From Amycolatopsis thermalba (GTDB taxonomy: Bacteria > Actinomycetota > Actinomycetes > Mycobacteriales > Pseudonocardiaceae): 64,000 nt of DNA. The translations under genes and the position numbers were made by a program. The stretch is from assembly GCF_003385215.1 (NCBI RefSeq), contig NZ_PQHW01000016.1, positions 20,300 through 84,299 of the forward strand. The letters run 5' to 3'. Below the pieces are notes generated by a model. That model was not told the origin of the DNA. It searched no databases and saw only the letters and a program-made list of their open reading frames with translations. Shown here piece by piece: positions 43,546 through 51,953 of this stretch (positions are counted from its first letter, which is position 1; every line of letters begins with the position of its first letter).

Positions 43546-44801
43546 CCGCTCGCCGCCACCGCCGCGGCGAGCACGAACGCCCAGCCGAACGAGCCGGTGG
43601 CCACCACCGCGCCCATCGCCGCGACGCCGACGGTCGCCCCGACCTGGCGGACGGCGTTGAGCAGGCCACCGGCCGTTCCGGCGTAGCCCTCGGGGGCGGC
43701 GGTCACCACGCCGGTGACGAGCGCGGGCAGCGCGAGGGAGACGCCGAACCCGAGCAGCAGGAGGCCGCACGCCAGCAGCGGGTAGGGCGCGTGGACGCTG
43801 GCGGCCAGGACGGCGGCACCGGCGGTCAGCAGCGTCAGCCCGGCGACGACCGGCAGGCGCGGGCCGCGGGCGGCGACGATCCGGCTGGTCAGCAGCGGGT
43901 TGAACGCGGTGGGCAGCGTGAGCGGCAGGAACGCCAAGCCGGTTTCGACCGGGGTGAGGTGACGCTCGTCCTGCAGCAGCAGGGTCACCGCGAACAACGC
44001 GCCGGAGAGCACGAAGTTGACCGCCGCGCCGGCGAACAGGTTCACGGCGACGCCCCGGGTGCGCACCAGGACCGGCGGCACGGACGGGTTCGCGGCGCGG
44101 CGTTCCCGGTGCACGAACAGGGCCAGGACCAGCAGGGCGAGGACGGCCGCGACGGGCTGGGCGTCGACGATGGCCTCGGTCAGCAGGCCGAGGAACACGC
44201 ACGCGGCGAGCTGGGACTTGACGTCGAACCGGCGCCCGGGCGGTGCCGTCTCGCGGCCGCGGGTGAGAGCCAGCCCGAGGGCCGCGAGTGGCACGTTGAC
44301 GAGGAACACCGCGCGCCAGCCGGCGAGGTCGACCAGTACCCCACCGGCGATCGGCCCGGCGGCGAGCGCGACGCCGGTGATCGCGGCCCAGGCGCCGAGC
44401 GCCTTCGCGCGGGCGGCCGGGTCCGGGTGCAGGCGGCTGATCAGGGCGAGCGAGCTGGGCAGGCACGCCGCGCCCGCGACGCCGAGCAGGACGCGCAGCA
44501 CGACGAGGAGGGTCAGGTTCGGCGCGGCGGCCGAGACCAGGGAGAGGACGCCGAAGCTCGCCACGCCCCAGCGGAACACGCGCAGCGGGCCGAACCGGTC
44601 CGCGAGCGCGCCGCCGCCGAGCAGGAACGCGGCGAACGAGACGGTGTAGCCGTTGACCACCCACTGCTGCCCGGCGACCGAGCCGCCGAGGTCGGCGCGG
44701 ATGCCGGGCAGCGCGACGGTGAGCACGGTGGTGTCCAGCAGGACGAGGAAGTAGGCGAGGGAGACTCCGAGGAGGCTGCCCCGGGTGGAGGTTGTGGTCA
44801 C
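43494..44801 (-). CDS. MFS drug-efflux transporter
   Basis: 435 residues from the GTG at 44801. DHA-type multidrug MFS: LLGVSLAYFLVLLDTTVLTV (helix 1 with the LDxTxVxxALP motif), ADRFGPLRVFRWG (motif A), LRVLLGVAGAACLPSSLALI, and about twelve helices in all. The C-terminal 17 residues (LLSFCQRNSNSRAHL) are read from the antisense of the peptidase gene and look non-family, so the frame may simply have run on after loss of an older stop. It is divergent from a LysR gene that probably controls it. The substrate is unknown. Confidence 0.83.
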   Translation of the reverse strand: MTTTSTRGSLLGVSLAYFLVLLDTTVLTVALPGIRADLGGSVAGQQWVVNGYTVSFAAFLLGGGALADRFGPLRVFRWGVASFGVLSLVSAAAPNLTLLVVLRVLLGVAGAACLPSSLALISRLHPDPAARAKALGAWAAITGVALAAGPIAGGVLVDLAGWRAVFLVNVPLAALGLALTRGRETAPPGRRFDVKSQLAACVFLGLLTEAIVDAQPVAAVLALLVLALFVHRERRAANPSVPPVLVRTRGVAVNLFAGAAVNFVLSGALFAVTLLLQDERHLTPVETGLAFLPLTLPTAFNPLLTSRIVAARGPRLPVVAGLTLLTAGAAVLAASVHAPYPLLACGLLLLGFGVSLALPALVTGVVTAAPEGYAGTAGGLLNAVRQVGATVGVAAMGAVVATGSFGWAFVLAAAVAASGQLLSFCQRNSNSRAHL

Positions 44802-44863
44802 GGCGGCGACTCTCCGGTTTTCGGGGCCGCTGCTCAACGGGCTGAGCCTGATGCGGCGTTCGG

Positions 44864-45078
44864 TTTTCCCGAATGCGGAGTGGTTAAGGTGATTTTCATG
44901 GGGGTGGGGGTCGGAGTCGCCTGCACGGCGGCACCCACTCTTGGGCGGCGCCGGGGCCGGAGTCCCGGGGCCAGCGGCACCACTCGCGGAGCTGCGGCGG
45001 TGCCGGCACCACATCGCGGTCCACTCGAAACCACCCGGAATCCGGTCGCCGACCTGCGCGTTCGCCTTTTCCGAATGC
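44864..45078. promoter_or_regulatory. Two copies of TTTTCC(C)GAATGC in the MFS-lysR gap
   Basis: TTTTCCCGAATGC at 44864-44876 and TTTTCCGAATGC at 45067-45078 lie near the two ends of the 297-bp divergent gap. The first also sits in an inverted repeat GCGTTCGG-TTTT-CCCGAATGC. LysR regulators bind dyads with T-N11-A spacing and often two sites. These are candidates; nothing else coding was seen in the gap. Confidence 0.4.
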
Positions 45079-45098
45079 CTTCTCGGTAGAGTGATCGC

Positions 45099-45926
45099 AT
45101 GGAGTTGCGGCAGTTGCGGGCCTTCGTCGCGGTCGCGGGGGCCGGTACGGTCACCGGGGCGGCCGGGCGGCTCGGGTTGTCGCCCGCGACCGTGTCCGAG
45201 CACGTCCGCTCGCTGGAGTCCTCGCTCGGCGTGGTGCTGTTCGATCGGAAACCGACCGGGATGGTGCTCGGCGAGCGGGGGCGCGTGCTGCTGCCCGAGG
45301 CGCGGCGCCTGCTGGACCAGGCCGAGTCGATCCGGCGCCTGGTGAGCGACGAGCGGACCCGGTTCACCATCGGCGCGCTCGAAACGCTCGTCGCCACGCG
45401 GCTGCCCGCGGTGGCCGCCCGGCTCGGGGACCGGCGGCCGGACGTCGATCTGGCGGTGCGGTCGTTGATGCGGCAGCCGTTGCTGCGCGCGGTGTCGGAC
45501 GGGTCCCTCGACGCCGGGCTGCTGCTCGACACCGGAACGGCGTTGGGCACGCTGGGTTTCGACGGCGGCGATCTGTCCTTCGTGGACATCGACACGGTGC
45601 GGCTGTTCCTGGTGGCCCGGCCGGGGTACGACGGTGACGCCCTGCTGGTCACCCCGAGCGGCTGTTCGTTCCGGATGGCCGCCGACCGGCTCCTGGGCAC
45701 CGGCGGGAAACGGCTGGAGTTCGACAGCGTCTCGACGATCCGCGCGTGGGTGGCGCAGGGCCTCGGAACCGCCCTGCTGCCCGACTTCGCGGTCGGCGGT
45801 GACCTCGCGGACGGCACGCTCGTCGCGCTGCCGCTCGACGACCCGGCCGAGCTGGCGTTGCGCGTGGTGTGGCGCACCGATCGCGAGGACGGCCTGCGCG
45901 AGGTCCTCTACGCGATGGCGGCCTGA
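45099..45926 (+). CDS. LysR-family transcriptional regulator
   Basis: 275 residues. The helix-turn-helix is MELRQLRAFVAVAGAGTVTG and LSPATVSEHVRSLESSLGVV (about 1-48), followed by LFDRKPTGMVLGERGRVLLP. The effector domain begins about 88 (TRFTIGALETLVATRLPAVA) and includes AGLLLDTGTALGTLGF and VAQGLGTALLPDFAVGG. It probably activates the divergent MFS exporter in response to a small molecule. The last 19 bp overlap the opposing gene's 3' end. Confidence 0.87.
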   Translation: MELRQLRAFVAVAGAGTVTGAAGRLGLSPATVSEHVRSLESSLGVVLFDRKPTGMVLGERGRVLLPEARRLLDQAESIRRLVSDERTRFTIGALETLVATRLPAVAARLGDRRPDVDLAVRSLMRQPLLRAVSDGSLDAGLLLDTGTALGTLGFDGGDLSFVDIDTVRLFLVARPGYDGDALLVTPSGCSFRMAADRLLGTGGKRLEFDSVSTIRAWVAQGLGTALLPDFAVGGDLADGTLVALPLDDPAELALRVVWRTDREDGLREVLYAMAA

Positions 45927-46672
45927 ACGGCCAGGAACTCCTCGAACGTGACGCGGCCCGTCGCGTTCGGGGTCAGGTGGTGGCCCGCCCGGTAGGCGCG
46001 GCCGGTGGCGCCGGGGAACGGCACCGGCACCAGCGCACGGCGTCGTCCCTTGCCGCGCAACGAAGCCCGGGCCAGGTCGGCGAAGCCGCGAACCTCGGGG
46101 CCACCCAGGTCGGGTGCGCGACCGGCGGGCTCACCGAGGGCGAGGTCCGCCAGGCGCGCGGCGACCTCGCCGGCGTCGACGGGCTGGACGCGGAACCCGG
46201 CGGGGTACAGGACGACCGGCAGGAACCGCTGGACCTCCACGAGGCGGCACACCAGGTCGTGGAACTGCGTGGCACGCAGGATCGTCCACGGCAGACCGGA
46301 CGCGACGACGGCCTCCTCCGCGGCGAGCTTGGCCCGGTAGTACGGGAGCGGGATCCGGTCGACACCGACGATCGAGATGAACACGACGTGCGGGGTGTCG
46401 TGGCGCCGGGCCGTGTCGAGGAGCGCTTTCGTGGTGGCGACGTCCTTGCCGCCGAGGGTCGTGGCGCAATGCACGATCACATCCGCGCCACGCACCGCCG
46501 CGTCGATGCCGTCGTGGCTGCGGAGGTCGCCGGTGCGCCAGGCGTAGGGCGTGGCCGCGGGCGCCGCACGACGGCTCAGCACGCGCACTTCCCGTCCCGG
46601 CGCGAGAAGCCGCCGGGCCACCTGCCGGCCGAGCACACCGGTCCCACCGGTGACGAGGATCGTTTCGCTCAT
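45908..46672 (-). CDS. NAD(P)-binding atypical SDR (NmrA/SDR_a5-like)
   Basis: 254 residues from the ATG at 46672. The N-terminal nucleotide loop is ILVTGGTGVLGRQVARRLLA (GxxGxxG, about 5-24), followed by RVLSRRAAPA (Arg residues favouring NADP) and GADVIVHCATTLGGKDVATT. VFISIVGVDRIPLPYYRAKL then LPWTILRATQFHDL is the NmrA-like pattern. These proteins act as redox sensors or as reductases on quinone or nucleoside-sugar-like substrates. No neighbour fixes the substrate. It probably has its own promoter upstream of 46672. Confidence 0.8.
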   Translation of the reverse strand: MSETILVTGGTGVLGRQVARRLLAPGREVRVLSRRAAPAATPYAWRTGDLRSHDGIDAAVRGADVIVHCATTLGGKDVATTKALLDTARRHDTPHVVFISIVGVDRIPLPYYRAKLAAEEAVVASGLPWTILRATQFHDLVCRLVEVQRFLPVVLYPAGFRVQPVDAGEVAARLADLALGEPAGRAPDLGGPEVRGFADLARASLRGKGRRRALVPVPFPGATGRAYRAGHHLTPNATGRVTFEEFLAVQAAIA

Positions 46673-46708
46673 CCCGACAAGACTCGGTAGCCGGCCGGAA
46701 CGTGACAA

Positions 46709-46736
46709 GGGGCCGGGCGCGCAAGCACCCGGCCCC
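46709..46736 (-). terminator. Terminator of nrdJ
   Basis: GGGGCCGGG and CCCGGCCCC form a perfect 9-bp stem with a 10-base loop, 13 bp after the nrdJ stop. On the minus strand TTGT follows the stem. Strong intrinsic-type hairpin for the end of the nrdR-nrdJ transcript. Confidence 0.75.
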
Positions 46737-46749
46737 TCACCTCACGCGA

Positions 46750-49572
46750 TCAGCTGCAGCCGGACGTGGCGCCGCAGCCCTCGCAGGCGTAGCAGGAGCC
46801 CGCGGGGCGCATCTTGGTGCCGCAGGTCATGCACAGCGGCGCGTCGGCCGCCTTGCCGAGGTGCAGCTCCATCAGCTCGGCCGTGCTGTGCGCCGGGTGG
46901 GGCTGCTCGGCCGGCTCGGCCTTCGCCGGGCTCGAGTCGACCGTGCTGCGCAGCGCCTCCAGGTCGACCTGCTCGGCCGGCTGCGCGCCGTAGCCCGTCT
47001 CCACCTGGGCGGCGCGCTCGGCCGCCGTGAAGATGCCCAGCTCGGCCCGCTTCTCGTACGGCAGGTAGTCCAGCGCGAGACGGCGGAACAGGTAGTCCAG
47101 CACGCTGGTGGCGATCCGGATGTCCGGGTCGTCGGTCATGCCGGCCGGCTCGAAGCGCAGGTTCGAGAACTTCGAGACGTAGAACTCCAGCGGGATGCCG
47201 TACTGCAGGCCCACCGAGATCGACATCGAGAAGGCGTCCATGACACCCGCCAGCGTCGAACCCTGCTTGCCCAGCTTCACGAAGATCTCGCCCAGCCCGT
47301 CGTCCGGGTAGGAACCCGCGTGCAGGTAGCCCTCGGCGCCGCCGACCGTGAACGACAGGGTCTGGCTCGGGCGCTTCTTCGGCAGCCGCTTGCGGATCGG
47401 CTTGTACTCGACGACCTTCTCCGGCGCTGAAGCTTCGGCCACCTCGGCCTTCTTCTTCGCGCTGGACAGCGGCTGCCCGACCTTGCAGTTGTCGCGGTAG
47501 ATCGCCAGCGCCTTGAGGCCCAGCTTCCAGCCCTGGAAGTAGATCTCCTCGATGTCCTCGACCGTCGCCGTCTCCGGCATGTTCACGGTCTTGGAGATCG
47601 CGCCGGACAGGAACGGCTGCACGGCGGCCATCATCCGCACGTGGCCCATCGGCGCGATGGACCGCTCACCGATGGCGCAGTCGTACACCTCGTAGTGCTC
47701 CGGGCGCAGGCCCGGCGCGTCGACCACGTGACCGTGCTCGGCGATGTACTCGACGATCGCCTCGATCTGCTCGTCCTGGTAGCCCAGGGTCTTGAGCGAC
47801 CGCGGGATGGTCTGGTTGACGATCTGCATGGACCCGCCGCCGACGAGCTTCTTGAACTTCACCAGCGAGAAGTCCGGCTCGATGCCGGTGGTGTCGCAGT
47901 CCATCATGAAGCCGATGGTGCCGGTCGGCGCGAGCACGCTGGCCTGCGCGTTGCGCCAGCCGTTCTTCGTGCCGATCTCGATGCCGTTGCGCCACTCCCG
48001 GGTGGCCAGGTCACGGATCGTGGCGTCGTTGGTGTGCATCGTGCGGATCGCGTCGTTGGCCGCCGCGTGCTTGCGCATGACGCGCTGGTGCGCCTCGGCG
48101 TTGCGGCTGTAGCCCTCGTACGCGCCGACCACGCCGGCCATCTCCGCCGAGCGGCGGTAGGAGGTGCCGGTCATCAGCGACGTGATGCTCGCGGCGAGCG
48201 CCCGGCCGCCGTCGGAGTCGTAGGCGTGCCCGGTGGCCATCAGCAGCGCGCCCAGGTTGGCGTAGCCGATGCCCAGCTGGCGGAACTTGCGGGTGGTCTC
48301 GCCGATCGACTCGGTCGGGAAGTCCGCGAAGCAGATCGAGATGTCCATCGCGGTGATGACGAACTCGACCGCCTTGACGAACAGCTCACCGTCGAACATG
48401 CCGTCGTCCTTGAGGAACTTCAGCAGGTTCAGCGACGCCAGGTTGCAGCTGGAGTTGTCCAGGTGCATGTACTCGCTGCACGGGTTCGACGCGGTGATCC
48501 GGCCCGACTCGGGGCAGGTGTGCCAGTCGTTGATCGTGTCGTCGTACTGCAGCCCCGGGTCGGCGCACTCCCACGCGGCCTGGGCCATCGAGCGGAACAG
48601 CTTCTTCGCGCCGACGGTGTCGATGACCTCGCCGGTCAGGCGAGCCCGCAGGCCGAACTCGGCGTCCGACTCGACCGCGCGCATGAACTCGTCGCTGACG
48701 CGCACCGAGTTGTTGGCGTTCTGGTACTGCACCGAGGTGATGTCGGCGCCGGAGAGGTCCATGTCGAAGCCGGCGTCGCGCAGGACGCGGATCTTCTGCT
48801 CCTCGCGCGCCTTGGTCTGGATGAACTCCTCGATGTCCGGGTGGTCGACGTCGAGGACGACCATCTTCGCGGCGCGGCGGGTGGCACCGCCGGACTTGAT
48901 GGTGCCCGCGGAGGCGTCCGCGCCACGCATGAACGACACCGGCCCGGAGGCCGTGCCGCCCGAGGACAGCAGCTCCTTGGAGGAGCGGATGCGGGAGAGG
49001 TTGATGCCCGCGCCGGACCCGCCGCGGAAGATCATCCCCTCTTCCTTGTACCAGTCGAGGATCGACTCCATGGTGTCGTCGACCGCGAGGATGAAGCAGG
49101 CCGAGACCTGCTGCTTGGAGGAGGTGCCGACGTTGAACCACACCGGGGAGTTGAAGCTGAACACCTGGTGCAGCAGCATCCAGGTCAGCTCGTGCTCGAA
49201 GATCTCCGCGTCGGTGGCCGTCGCGAAGTAGCCGTGCTCGGTGCCCGCCTTGACGTAGGCGTGCACGACGCGGTCGATGAGCTGCTTGAGGCTGCGCTCG
49301 CGCTGCGGGCTGCCGACCGCACCGCGGAAGTACTTGCTGGTGACGATGTTGGTCGCGTTCATCGACCAGAACTCGGGGAACTCGACGCCCCGCTGCTCGA
49401 AGTTGATCGACCCGTCACGCCAGTTGGTCATGACGACGTCACGCTGCTCCCAGGTGACCTCGTCGTACGGGTGCACGCCCTCGGTGGTGAACACCCGGCT
49501 GATCTTCAGCCCCCGCTTGCCCTTCTTGGCGGCCTTGCCGCCCGTCGTGCCGGCACCCACGGTCTCCGTCAT
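46750..49572 (-). CDS. nrdJ: Vitamin B12-dependent ribonucleotide reductase (class II)
   Basis: 940 residues from the ATG at 49572. It reduces ribonucleotides to deoxyribonucleotides using adenosylcobalamin to make the thiyl radical. Visible are a basic N-terminus (GGKAAKKGKRGLKISR), FSFNSPVWFNVGTSSKQQVS, ASNPCSEYMHLDNSSCNLAS (active-site N-x-C-x-E region), and VLAPTGTIGFMMDCDTTGIE. A C-terminal cysteine tail ends CMTCGTKMRP and CYACEGCGATSGCS, the reductant-shuttling cysteines. Length fits actinobacterial NrdJ. No intein was seen. It follows nrdR by 29 bp, the standard nrdRJ operon. Confidence 0.94.
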   Translation of the reverse strand: MTETVGAGTTGGKAAKKGKRGLKISRVFTTEGVHPYDEVTWEQRDVVMTNWRDGSINFEQRGVEFPEFWSMNATNIVTSKYFRGAVGSPQRERSLKQLIDRVVHAYVKAGTEHGYFATATDAEIFEHELTWMLLHQVFSFNSPVWFNVGTSSKQQVSACFILAVDDTMESILDWYKEEGMIFRGGSGAGINLSRIRSSKELLSSGGTASGPVSFMRGADASAGTIKSGGATRRAAKMVVLDVDHPDIEEFIQTKAREEQKIRVLRDAGFDMDLSGADITSVQYQNANNSVRVSDEFMRAVESDAEFGLRARLTGEVIDTVGAKKLFRSMAQAAWECADPGLQYDDTINDWHTCPESGRITASNPCSEYMHLDNSSCNLASLNLLKFLKDDGMFDGELFVKAVEFVITAMDISICFADFPTESIGETTRKFRQLGIGYANLGALLMATGHAYDSDGGRALAASITSLMTGTSYRRSAEMAGVVGAYEGYSRNAEAHQRVMRKHAAANDAIRTMHTNDATIRDLATREWRNGIEIGTKNGWRNAQASVLAPTGTIGFMMDCDTTGIEPDFSLVKFKKLVGGGSMQIVNQTIPRSLKTLGYQDEQIEAIVEYIAEHGHVVDAPGLRPEHYEVYDCAIGERSIAPMGHVRMMAAVQPFLSGAISKTVNMPETATVEDIEEIYFQGWKLGLKALAIYRDNCKVGQPLSSAKKKAEVAEASAPEKVVEYKPIRKRLPKKRPSQTLSFTVGGAEGYLHAGSYPDDGLGEIFVKLGKQGSTLAGVMDAFSMSISVGLQYGIPLEFYVSKFSNLRFEPAGMTDDPDIRIATSVLDYLFRRLALDYLPYEKRAELGIFTAAERAAQVETGYGAQPAEQVDLEALRSTVDSSPAKAEPAEQPHPAHSTAELMELHLGKAADAPLCMTCGTKMRPAGSCYACEGCGATSGCS

Positions 49573-49601
49573 GGATTCGTCCCTCCCGCCACGCGCCGGG
49601 C

Positions 49602-50084
49602 TCACGCCCCGGCCGCGCTTTCGTCGCCGTGCTTGTCTGCCATGGCCTTGCGCAGGTCCGCGATCTCCTTCTCGAAGTCCTCGACCGAGGAGAAGGAGCG
49701 GTAGACGCTGGCGAACCGGAGGTAGGCGACCTCGTCGAGTTCCCGCAGCGGCCCGAGGATGGCCAGGCCGACCTCGTGGCTCGGGATCTCGGCGACTCCG
49801 GCCGCGCGGATCGACTCCTCGACCCGCTGGGCGAGCTGCTGCAGCGCGTCGTCGTCGACCGGCCTGCCCTGGCAGGCGCGGCGCACGCCCCGGACCACCT
49901 TGTCCCTGCTGAACTGCTCGGTGACCCCGGAACGCTTGACGACCGCCAGCACCATCGTCTCGGACGTGGTGAACCGGCGACCGCAGGCCGAGCAGGACCG
50001 CCTGCGGCGGATGGCCTGCCCCTCGTCCACCTCCCGCGAGTCGACGACCCGGGAGTCGGCGTGACGGCAGAACGGGCACCGCAT
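49602..50084 (-). CDS. nrdR: Transcriptional repressor NrdR
   Basis: 160 residues, the normal length. The N-terminal zinc ribbon is [20 protein letters not shown] with a second pair in [15 protein letters not shown]. An ATP-cone domain (about 46-136) follows: [20 protein letters not shown] and [20 protein letters not shown]. NrdR senses ATP/dATP and represses ribonucleotide-reductase genes, here including its own operon. Three TGTGGA motifs at 32-bp steps lie just upstream. Confidence 0.94.
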   Translation of the reverse strand: MRCPFCRHADSRVVDSREVDEGQAIRRRRSCSACGRRFTTSETMVLAVVKRSGVTEQFSRDKVVRGVRRACQGRPVDDDALQQLAQRVEESIRAAGVAEIPSHEVGLAILGPLRELDEVAYLRFASVYRSFSSVEDFEKEIADLRKAMADKHGDESAAGA

Positions 50085-50172
50085 CTTCCGAACACCTTCC
50101 CCTCTCGTCCCGCGGGCGACATCCACCCCGGCCCGCGCCGCCACGCTACGACCCGGAACCTGGTGATCAACA

Positions 50173-50245
50173 TGTGGATATCCGGTGGGCAGACACCCAC
50201 CGCCTGTGGACAACTCGTCCTCAGTCTACCCCAACTTGTGGACCA
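50173..50245. promoter_or_regulatory. Three TGTGGA boxes at exact 32-bp steps upstream of nrdR
   Basis: TGTGGATAT starts at 50173, TGTGGACAA at 50205 and TGTGGACCA at 50237. The step is three helical turns, as for paired NrdR boxes, whose right half often reads TTGTG. The middle copy is also an exact actinobacterial DnaA box (TTGTCCACA reversed). The sequence cannot decide between NrdR and DnaA. Confidence 0.6.
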
Positions 50246-50345
50246 ACTACAGCCATGTAACTACTAGATATAGCGGTGGACCTTAGATCGCGCGCGGGCG
50301 GGGCGCAAGGCGACACGAGCGACCGATGAGGTATGGCGGCGCCCC

Positions 50346-50810
50346 TCACGGGCCGGTGATCACGGAGCCGGATTCGACCGGCACGGTGAGCAACAGACCG
50401 GGCACGACCGACTCCGCCGGCAGCTGGTTCAGCTCCTCGATGCGTTCGACCACGGCACCGGTGTCGCTCCCCGGCGCGTACTGCCGCGCCAGATCCCACA
50501 GCGTCTCCCCCGGCGCGACCGCGACCGTGGCCGTCCGCTCCGGGACGTCCGGCGCGAACGATCCGGCGAAAACACCCAACCCGGTGACGGCGAGCGCGAT
50601 CGCGACCGCGACGGCGGCGAGCCACGGCCACCGCGGCGCGACCCGGCGCGGGCACGCGGCGACCGGACCCGGACGGCGCCCGGCGACCACCCTGGCCCGT
50701 GTCGGCGGGCGCCGCACCTCGGGGCGGCGCGGGCGCAGCGGCACGCGCACGTCCGTCGTGCCCTCCGGCGCGCGCCGGACCAGCGACTCCTGGTGTGTCA
50801 GTACCGACAT
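50346..50810 (-). CDS. LysM membrane protein of the lexA locus (Rv2719c/ChiZ position)
   Basis: 154 residues. A basic cytoplasmic N-terminus (residues 12-60, many Arg/Pro) leads to one membrane helix WPWLAAVAVAIALAVTGLGV (about 62-81). The extracellular LysM domain carries TATVAVAPGETLWDLARQYA and ELNQLPAESVVPGLLLTVPV. LysM binds peptidoglycan. Divergent from lexA and with SOS boxes in the gap, it matches Rv2719c and plays the role of YneA-type SOS division inhibitors (inference). AGGAGG precedes the ATG by 8 bp. Confidence 0.83.
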   Translation of the reverse strand: MSVLTHQESLVRRAPEGTTDVRVPLRPRRPEVRRPPTRARVVAGRRPGPVAACPRRVAPRWPWLAAVAVAIALAVTGLGVFAGSFAPDVPERTATVAVAPGETLWDLARQYAPGSDTGAVVERIEELNQLPAESVVPGLLLTVPVESGSVITGP

Positions 50811-50858
50811 GGCGGAACCTCCTCGCAGACCCCGACCTCCGGCCAGGGGCGCCGTCGG

Positions 50859-50874
50859 TCGAACAACCGTTCTA
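50859..50874. promoter_or_regulatory. SOS box (LexA operator), LysM-gene side
   Basis: TCGAAC-AACC-GTTCTA matches the actinobacterial LexA site TCGAAC-N4-GTTCGA except for one base. It lies 48 bp upstream of the LysM gene start, consistent with damage-inducible expression of that gene. Confidence 0.82.
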
Positions 50875-50938
50875 TCGAACCTCCGTGCGAATGTGTACCA
50901 CCCGGGTACGACAAAATCGAGCGTGCCCCGGCGTGTCG

Positions 50939-50954
50939 TCGAACAGTTGTTTGA
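50939..50954. promoter_or_regulatory. SOS box (LexA operator), lexA side
   Basis: TCGAAC-AGTT-GTTTGA differs from TCGAAC-N4-GTTCGA by one base. It lies 102 bp upstream of the lexA GTG and 64 bp from the other box (start to first base of the second copy), giving lexA autorepression. Confidence 0.82.
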
Positions 50955-51056
50955 TGTTTGCTGTCGGGTGCACTACTGTGGGTGACCAGCAGAGGCGGAC
51001 AGCGCCGGCCGCGCGGGTGCGCGTTCCCGGCCGCTCCAGAGCTGGGAGGCAGCACG

Positions 51057-51758
51057 GTGTCGCAAGAGACGGGCGAGACGATCCGCAGGCCGGGTGGCCG
51101 GTTCGGGGACGTGCATCCCCTCCCCGACCCGGAGGACGTCGAGGAGGGCCTCAGCCCTCGCCAGCAGCAGATCCTCGAGGTCATCAAGGCGTGGATCGAG
51201 CGGTTCGGCTACCCGCCCAGCGTCCGCGAGATCGGCGAGGCGGTCGGGCTGACGTCCACCTCGTCGGTGTCGCACCAGCTGCGCACGCTGCAGCGCAAGG
51301 GCTACCTGCGCCGGGACGCGAACCGCCCGCGCGCGGTGGGGGTGCTGACCGCCCAGGCCGAGGCCGAGACCACGCCGATGCCCAAGCCCGCGTACGTGCC
51401 GCTGGTCGGCCGCATCGCCGCCGGTGGCCCGGTGCTGGCCGAGCAGTCCATCGAGGACGTCTTCCCGCTGCCGAAGGACATCGTCGGCGAGGGCGAGGTC
51501 TTCCTGCTCAGCGTCACCGGTGACTCGATGGTCGACGCCGCCATCACCGACGGCGACTGGGTGGTCGTGCGCCAGCAGCCGACGGCCAACAACGGCGAGA
51601 TCGTGGCGGCGATGATCGACGGCGAGGCCACGGTGAAGACGTTCAAGCAGAAGGACGGCCACGTCTGGCTGATGCCGCACAACGAGGCCTACGACCCGAT
51701 CTCCGGCGACGAAGCCACCATTCTCGGCAAGGTCGTCGCGGTCATCCGCCGCCTCTGA
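51057..51758 (+). CDS. lexA: LexA repressor
   Basis: 233 residues from the GTG at 51057, with GGGAGG (51043-51048) before it; the upstream extension has no LexA similarity. The winged helix (about 25-90) has [20 protein letters not shown] and [20 protein letters not shown]. The self-cleavage domain has the Ala-Gly site in [17 protein letters not shown] (about 121-137), catalytic Ser in [14 protein letters not shown] and Lys in [10 protein letters not shown]. It represses the SOS regulon until RecA triggers cleavage. The two boxes upstream serve it and the LysM gene. Confidence 0.95.
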   Translation: MSQETGETIRRPGGRFGDVHPLPDPEDVEEGLSPRQQQILEVIKAWIERFGYPPSVREIGEAVGLTSTSSVSHQLRTLQRKGYLRRDANRPRAVGVLTAQAEAETTPMPKPAYVPLVGRIAAGGPVLAEQSIEDVFPLPKDIVGEGEVFLLSVTGDSMVDAAITDGDWVVVRQQPTANNGEIVAAMIDGEATVKTFKQKDGHVWLMPHNEAYDPISGDEATILGKVVAVIRRL

Positions 51759-51953
51759 AACGAGGTTGCACAGCAGCTCGCGTAGCGGCGCGGGTGGCGG
51801 AACCTCAGACGGCCTCCCGCTGTGGGATCGCCTCCTCATGAATGCCAATTCACCACGTCGGCGCTGCCCTCGCGAGAGGCCGCCTGAGAACCCGCGGCGG
51901 TGCGAGTTGCTTGCCGCCACAAGCGCCGATGATCGATCGGTCGTTCGAAACGA

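Noticed and set aside
46750..50084. Cobalamin riboswitch controlling the B12-dependent reductase
   Set aside because: The leader before nrdR is short and shows no B12-box-like sequence. The product is itself the B12-using enzyme, for which repression by B12 would be illogical.
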